12,404 nucleotides of DNA from positions 982 to 13,385 of the forward strand of contig NW_014013045.1 of NCBI RefSeq assembly GCF_000611645.1, given 5' to 3'. The notes under the pieces are model-generated. The model saw nothing but the letters and a program-made list of their open reading frames with translations, made no database searches and was not told the origin of the DNA. This stretch comes from Monoraphidium neglectum. Taxonomy: Eukaryota; Chlorophyta; Chlorophyceae; Sphaeropleales; Selenastraceae. Of the stretch, positions 7,152 to 12,404 are shown piece by piece; within the stretch, counting starts at the first letter, position 1, and each line of letters starts with the position of its first letter. Position numbers and translations under genes: made by a program.

Positions 7152-10100
7152 ATGGCACAGCAGGAGGTGATCTTCTCTTCCACGGGCCCAGTAGAGCTTC
7201 ATGCGGTGCGCAGATTCTCATCCCGGCGCGCAGATTGCCCGTGGGAGCGTGTCACTGGACGCATGGATGCTGGTGACCTCCTCGCAACCAGCAGGATTTG
7301 TTCTTAGCACCAAGGTCATAATGCTCATGGAAAGAATCCAATCAGCGAGCATTCGGGGAGCGGACTGGCCGGCATCGTACGCGCAGCGCCACAGTGCCCA
7401 GCCACGTGCGACGCCCCGTCGCCAATCCCGCGCTGCTGCACTCCCCCTTTGTGCTTGTTGTTGCAACAATACAGGTGGAGGGCGAGAAGCGCACGCCTCT
7501 CATTGAGGGGCCCAAAAACCCACAAGAAAGCGGCAGTACGCTGGTGATCCAGTCTCGCCGCGGCACAGGTCAACTCAGCCCCACCACCATCCCGCCCTGC
7601 CCGCCGCCTTGCTGCCGCAGAACCCCCGCCAACGCCGCCTGCGCAGTCATGCGTGCAACCACACCGCGTATAAAAATCAAGGATCTCCACCAAACTCGAA
7701 CATATTTTCAGGCAAAAACTACCCAATGCTGGCTGCCACGGCGTCGGTTGGGCCGGTCAGCTGGCTGCTGCAGCTTGGGGCCCACACCATGCGCTCTGCA
7801 TCATCTGCGGGGGAGCCGTCCTTCATCTTCTCGTTGGTGGATGAGAAGAATCCAGAGCTATTCTATTGCGTGGTCATGCGCAAGGGTGGGTGGTTTGGCT
7901 TGTTTTGCGGGGCCGTGTGCTTGCAGGCAGCCAAGTACGACCACAGCTGCTGCCGGCAGTGCGATCCCCGGCGGCGCCCTGCATGGACGAGCGACGGGGC
8001 GGGGTGCAGGCAGGGGGTGATGGTGTGTGGAGCTTGGGCTCATTTGTCACAGCCGGTTCATGCGGAGCCAATGGAATACGCGCCCTCCTTCAGGCCCTTC
8101 CGGTCACCTGCACCCATTCGCACCGTCAAACGTCCATCTCACCACACTCAACACGCCTGCCTTCTCCACTTTATCTTTACCATCAAGTAACTCTCTCCAA
8201 TGCCCAACCATATTTTCCCTCAACAATTGCGTTCCCCGCAGACACCCCCAAGGATGAGATCACCATGCTGCAGGACATCCTCGGAAGGCTCACCACCTTC
8301 CACACTGCGCGCCCCAAGGGCCCCGGCCTGCCGCAGGTCAACACCAGCCAGGTGGGAGCTCAAAGTGGGAGGCGCCCGTTTGGACTGCGTCAATGCTGCG
8401 GGTGGGGGGTATTGGCTCCTTTGAATAGCCTCCTGCACCCATCCCCCAATGGCAACGCAGTATCTGACATATGTAAGCCGCAATTTCCGACCCTTTAGCC
8501 TTTGCGGTGAGCAGCCGTGACCATTCCTCCTGGCCTACAAGCAGGGTTCAGCGGCATAGACCCAACATCGTACCCATCAAAACCAAATCCCAGATCAACG
8601 AGGTTCTGCGCAAGGGGGCCGAGGACACGAGCCTGCTGCTGAAGATGGCAGGGGAGGGCGCGAGGGAGGCGTTCCAGCGGGCGGCTGAGATGCACAAGAA
8701 GTATGCGCCGGCCCCCAAGGAGCAGCCGCTGGAGGTTGACTCGGCGCTGAGGGACAAGTGAGCCTGCGAGAGTGGTCCTGCTTGTTTTGTGGGTAGTTTT
8801 TTTGGTGTGTGTGTGTGTGAGTGTGGGTGTGGTGTGAGTGATTGCACATCTAGTGCGTGCGTGCGTGAGTACGTGCGACGTGCGTGCATGCATGCGCTTT
8901 TTTCTTGTGCCCGGCCATGATGCAGGGGCTGCCAGTGGGTTTTGAAGAGGGGCGCATGATTCATGGCGTTGCCTGCACGGCAGGATAGCAACCAGATGCA
9001 TATGACTTGTACTCTGTTTTATGTAAGCACTCACCATCATCTGCCCAATTGCAGGATCGCCAAGTCTAAGCAGGCGACCGCGGCGGGCGCCGCCGTGGCG
9101 CGCGGCGTGGCGACCGGCATGCAGGTGTTCTGAGAATCGTGTTATAGCGCCAGCAGCACCGCGGCAGTCCTTGGAGAGCACCAGCAAGCCCTGACATCAT
9201 TGCAATACGTCCTTAGAACGTCGGCTTGGTTCACTGGAGGATCGTGCTCAGGCCGTATGGGGGCATCACGAAGCGTTGACCAGAATTCGAGCGTGACGTT
9301 TGACCAGCCCCGCGAATGCTAAACGCGCATCGCAGGCTGCCACTGTGGAGATTGGGGCGTCCCTTATGAACGTGGGGAGCGGTGGCAAGAACACGCCGAA
9401 GGCTGGCGGCAGCAGTGGCGGCGATGGCGGCGGCGGCGGCGGCAGCGGCAGTGGTAGCGGCGGCAGCGGCTTGATGGCACGGCCAGAGGTCAAGGCCGCG
9501 GGTGGTGTTGGCATGGAGATTCTACGGGTGAGGGGGTCCTGCGGGCGTGAGCTGCAGCAGGGCTTGCGGATGGCGGGAACATATTGCAGGGTTGGGTGTC
9601 TGGTTTGCGTCTGATGGCTAGTTATCAGACAGGCGATTCTGATTATGGGCTGGTTGAGCCAGCCGCTTGGGGGCGCCGCAGGAAAGTAAGACTGCCGGGC
9701 CAGTCTAACTCCAGCCGCAGCTCCTCACGCCCCCAAGTCTGCGGATTACGCGGCACATATCCCTTGCATCATGCCCGGCACCATGCCACGAACAGCGCAC
9801 GCACGGGCCCATCCTGTCGACTAATTACCAAATGTGCGCCCCCCTCAAACCCTCTGCAGGACGTGGCGGCGGTGCGGGACGCTTTAGTCAACTCTGTTGG
9901 TGCTGCCTGGGGCGGCTTCAAGGTCGCCACAGTGGACGTGTTTGAGCACCAGTACGGGGCGCAGGCTGGCGGCACCGTTGCAGACTCCTGCGACGTGGTG
10001 GAGGGCATTGCCAGTATGGGGTGAGGGAGGAGGGGGGGTGCGGCGGCGGGAGCGGGAGAGGAGGGCGACGGGGCGGTAGAGGGGCACGGCGCGGCTCGTC

Positions 10101-10990
10101 GTCGCCTCCAGCGGATGACTTGATTTTGGTGGGCTCCACAAAAGGACTCCACAAGACACTCGCTCGGCACGTGCCAGGTTTTGATGTCAACCGCAAAGTG
10201 CCAGATCCCCCAACATCGGTTATTGCAACATTAGCTTTCCCCCAGCACCCCTGCGCACCTCCAACCTCAAGTACCTGCCCGGTGCCCCCTCTGGCCGCTC
10301 AAAAAAAGACCTGTAGCTATTCTCCCGAGCCTGTCAAGCTGTCCTATTCTGCCAGCTTATTGCCCAGGTCGCCAACCCCTTACCAACCAGTCGGTCTTAT
10401 TCAACCTCAGCAGTCTCAACTTCCAGCACACACTCGATCGTTTCTTGTCATTCAACAGGATGGCGATGAAGCTGACTCAGCCGACACAGGTGCTGCTAAC
10501 CAGCACCAAGGAGACGGTGGAGGGCGCCACAGCCAAGGCCAGCGGGAAGGTGAGGCTCTGGGGGCCCCTCGCAAATGTGTGCTGATGTGGCACAAGCGTG
10601 CTGTAAAGGAGGAATCAGATGAGGGAGTATGTCTGGCACACAAATTTGATGTACGGTCAGCGTGAAGCAAACGGCGGCCTGGCGGCGGCCAGGCGATGCT
10701 CGCGCTGCCTTCGGACGCGCGCCCGATTGGTTTGCAAGTGCGCTGCAGCCGGCTTTCCATCCATCCCTGGTGGGTCACGCCTTCTTTTCTCCCCTGCAAA
10801 CCGCACCCACCAGGATGGCCACCTGTCTCAGGGGCAGCTGGCGGCCGAGAAAGCGGCCCTTGAGCTCGAGAGGGCCAAGTTCGAGTTGGAGAAGGCAGCG
10901 CTTGAGAAGGCCAAGCAGGACGCGGCGAGCGCCGCCGGCGGCCAGAAGAAGGGGCCGTTCGGGCTGCCATTCGCTTTCGGCGGGAAGTGA
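7152..10990 (+). CDS. Senescence/spartin-domain protein (ERD7-like), ten exons, complete
   Basis: Exons: 7152-7205, 7475-7568, 7712-7885, 8242-8351, 8552-8757, 9055-9124, 9336-9527, 9860-10020, 10459-10549, 10814-10990. Phases agree at every junction and give 442 residues. The start ATG at 7152 has a good context (acagaATGG). The N-terminal part (EVIFSSTGPVELHAVEGEK, PSFIFSLVDEKNPELFYCVV, DTPKDEITMLQDILGRL) has the layout of the plant-specific N-terminal region of ERD7-type proteins. Residues about 155-385 form the senescence domain: RDKIAKSKQATAAGAAVARG, then GAAWGGFKVATVDVFEHQYG and DVVEGIASMG. The H-x-Y-G near its end is characteristic. Plant members act in stress, cold and senescence responses and bind membrane lipids or lipid droplets. 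A similar role here is inference. Oddities: a Gly/Ser insert within the domain (about 260-281), a charged C-terminal helix, and a weak donor (gtgttc) after 9124. Alternative starts and splice sites are noted separately. Confidence 0.85.
8805..8897 (+). repeat. GT-rich simple-sequence tract inside an intron
   Basis: A (GT)7 run (8805-8819) passes into GTGTGGGTGTGGTGTGAGTG, then repeated GTGC units (about 8853-8866) and TGCATGCATGC. It lies in the 8758-9054 intron of the senescence-domain gene, 48 nt or more downstream of the gtgagc donor. It resembles the (AC)n tract at the window start in being an intronic purine/pyrimidine-alternating repeat. Confidence 0.85.
9405..9470 (+). repeat. GGC/AGC triplet tract encoding a Gly/Ser linker in the senescence domain
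   Basis: The tract encodes a 22-residue run of Gly and Ser with a single Asp, residues about 260-281 of the protein. It falls between two helical parts of the senescence domain that are normally joined by a shorter segment. It is likely a flexible insertion generated by triplet expansion. A related GGC-rich tract ends the TmcB-like gene. Confidence 0.85.
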
Positions 10991-11345
10991 CGATTCAATT
11001 TTGCCTTCCGGCCGCGCTGGACGGCGGTTGGAGGGGCGTGAGGAGGCCCTTGATGGCACGGCTTGTTTGTGTTGAAGGATGCTGTAGGTACCACACGGTT
11101 TGCAAGCCGACACGGGTTTTTTTGGCTGCGCGCCCCTGTCATTCAGCGCAGCATCAACATGGTCAACGATGCGCGCACCAACAAATGTTTGCCGGAGCAA
11201 ATCGCTGTTGCACCAAAACCCCGGTGCAGATTGATTCGACGCTTGTGCACGCGCTCCGAGGCTGCGGCGCTCCGACGGTGAGAGGATTGCCCCTGCAGAG
11301 GGTCCAGTGGCGAGGCGGCCCCACGTGGGGTGGCGAACACGGCAC

Positions 11346-11350
11346 TGTAA
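11346..11350 (+). promoter_or_regulatory. TGTAA polyadenylation signal of the senescence-domain gene
   Basis: The sequence cactgtaactgg carries the first TGTAA after the stop at 10988-10990. It gives a 3' UTR of about 370 nt, which fits chlorophyte genes. Confidence 0.6.
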
Positions 11351-11575
11351 CTGGCTAAAATTGACGCACATTTTTTTCTGGAAACGAGTGCAGTGCAGAG
11401 ATGCAGTGAGTCAACCGGTCAACGAGTCAATTGACAGTTGTCCCGCATCATTTGGTCTTGCGTCTTTGATGATCACACAAACCTACTCAAATCATCCTCG
11501 AAACAATAGGCTCGCATGCACCACAAGTCAACCGACCCTGTTGTGTGGTGCGGTGTATGGCTCCTGCCTGTGCCT

Positions 11576-11599
11576 GACCGGGACCGCGACCGGGACCGC
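11576..11599. repeat. 12-bp direct tandem duplication
   Basis: GACCGGGACCGC occurs twice back to back. Each copy is itself two near-identical hexamers (GACCGG, GACCGC). It lies about 230 bases upstream of the next start codon, so it could be a promoter element array or chance GC-rich slippage. Confidence 0.8.
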
Positions 11600-11800
11600 G
11601 GGTGTCGGTAGTGGTCGTGCTGCCGCCGCAGCCCGCTGTGCAGTCCTGTGCATCCTCATTCTGTTTGCAGTTGTACGGTAGCATAGATCGCCTCGGTTGT
11701 TTGACGTTAGTTCATCATGAAATCACTGGGGTGACCACCAACCGTGATCTCAAGTTGCGCCCTATCCAAATTGTCTGCGAAATCAAGTTCTCTTCGGAAA

Positions 11801-11806
11801 TATAAG
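11801..11806 (+). promoter_or_regulatory. TATA-like hexamer (TATAAG) upstream of the P-loop gene
   Basis: TATAAG sits in an AT-richer patch (cggaaatataagcagc) 22 bases before the ATG at 11829. That is too close for a usual TATA box with transcription starting about 30 bases downstream. Either it is not used, or the ATG at 11829 is not the first coding position. Confidence 0.2.
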
Positions 11807-11828
11807 CAGCGTCGAGCAGCTGAATCAC

Positions 11829-12404
11829 ATGGCTGCCCTGCTCGCAGCGGGCAGCAGCGCCGCCGAAGCAGCAGCAGGCCGAGCCGCTGCCGCGGCGGTC
11901 GCCGTGGCGCCGCCGCGCCCCGTCATGCTCATATTGGTGGGCATCCCTGGGGCCGGGAAGTCCACGTTCGCGCAGTCCCTGGTGCAGCGCTCGCGCGCGC
12001 CTGGCAGCAGCACCGGGATGCGCTGGGTCTCGGTCAATCAGGACACGGCGGCGAAGGGCGGCGGGCGCGGCTCGCGCGAGCAGTGCATCGGCGCGGCGGC
12101 GGCGGCGCTGACAGCGGGCGCGTCCGTCGTGGTCGACCGGTGAGGGCGCGCTGGGGCCTGCCTGCTGCAGGGGGGTCGCATGTGGCGGGCCGTGCATCCT
12201 GCGCGGAGGTGGGATACCGGGATACCGGCATGCGCATGCAAACCGACGCTGGGTGTACAACAGGCTGAGATTACAGCCGCCCGCCGTCTGGTTTGCATGC
12301 AGCCGCGGCTCAGCCTTCATGCAGCCGCTGAAAGTCTCCTCCTCATGCGCCCCCTTATGTGACAACCCCCACCCCCCCCCCAATCGGCCGGCCTCGCACC
12401 CAGC
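11829..12404 (+). CDS. P-loop polynucleotide-kinase-like N-terminal exon (aprataxin/bHLH140-type), 3' truncated by window end
   Basis: The first exon is 11829-12139. It encodes 103 codons plus two bases of an arginine codon split by a gtgagg donor. The rest of the window is intron; no second exon was seen. Residues 1-30 are an Ala-rich, low-complexity leader. Residues 31-46 read PVMLILVGIPGAGKST, a hydrophobic strand and Walker A loop. VNQD at 69-72, GSREQC at 81-86 and a Walker-B-like VVVDR at 100-104 follow. The order P-loop, NQD, REQC, hydrophobic-DR matches the AAA_33/polynucleotide-kinase-like domain that begins plant aprataxin-type proteins (Arabidopsis bHLH140). In those, HIT-family domains follow and act in DNA-end repair. 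Whether those domains exist here cannot be seen. Other small P-loop kinases with this domain remain possible. The Ala leader might be a targeting peptide, but it has only one Arg before residue 30. Confidence 0.75.

Larger units (their letters stand above)
10991..11828. other. 3' UTR of the senescence-domain gene and upstream region of the P-loop gene
   Basis: The stretch to about 11365 is probably 3' UTR, because a TGTAA lies at 11346-11350 with no earlier one after the stop codon. The remainder is the presumed promoter and 5' UTR of the next plus-strand gene. It contains a 12-bp tandem duplication and a TATAAG. Short open frames here show no recognised protein features. Confidence 0.6.

Noticed and set aside
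7394..8020. Continuous plus-strand frame treated as a single intronless gene
   Set aside because: It covers only one exon of the senescence-domain gene in frame. The other exons lie in other frames and are joined by phase-matched introns.
8805..8897. GT/GTGC repeats as a CRISPR or satellite array
   Set aside because: There is no spacer-repeat structure. It is a simple-sequence tract inside an intron of a eukaryotic gene.
8495..9187. Minus-strand frame of 230 residues
   Set aside because: It is antisense to two senescence-domain exons and reads through the GT-rich intron repeat as His/Thr-rich sequence.
11063..11281. Plus-strand frame of 72 residues after the senescence-domain gene
   Set aside because: It lies within the inferred 3' UTR before the TGTAA signal, with no domain and no splice context.
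11715..12383. Minus-strand frame of 222 residues at the window end
   Set aside because: It is Arg/Ala-rich antisense of the P-loop exon. The plus strand carries Walker A and the downstream motifs.

Overview
The window looks like nuclear DNA of a GC-rich chlorophyte green alga. The reasons are short phase-matched exons split by 140-440 nt GT-AG introns, TGTAA-type polyadenylation signals, Gly/Ala-rich low-complexity insertions, simple-sequence repeats inside introns, and gene families typical of these algae. A chlorophycean such as a Sphaeropleales member is a guess from gene content, not a demonstration. No rRNA, tRNA, CRISPR array or intact mobile element was seen.

Layout: (1) 1-62 is an (AC)n microsatellite at the window edge. 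(2) About 109-1900, plus strand: the 3' part of a tiny-macrocysts (TmcB)-like membrane protein, five exons, 5' end outside the window. (3) 1901-3287: a convergent intergenic region that probably holds both 3' UTRs. (4) 3288-4316, minus strand: the large terminal exon of a probable secreted or surface protein. It has a glycosylation-prone coiled-coil stalk with 18-residue repeats, followed by a four-cysteine domain resembling endostatin / DUF1554. Its first exon or exons could not be fixed. (5) 4317-about 7150: no confident gene; a few exon-like fragments are recorded with low confidence. (6) About 7152-10990, plus strand: a complete ten-exon gene (possibly eleven) for a senescence/spartin-domain protein of the plant ERD7 type. 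It has a Gly/Ser insert inside the domain and a charged C-terminal helix. (7) 10991-11828: its 3' UTR plus the next promoter. (8) 11829 to the window end, plus strand: the first exon of a P-loop kinase-domain protein resembling the N-terminus of plant aprataxin/bHLH140-type proteins. The window ends inside its first intron.

The four genes have independent structures and show no sign of operon-like or pathway clustering. The most striking item is the endostatin-like domain on a repetitive stalk in an alga. All exon coordinates were read by hand from splice motifs and phase, so RNA evidence would be needed to settle the ambiguous junctions noted below.
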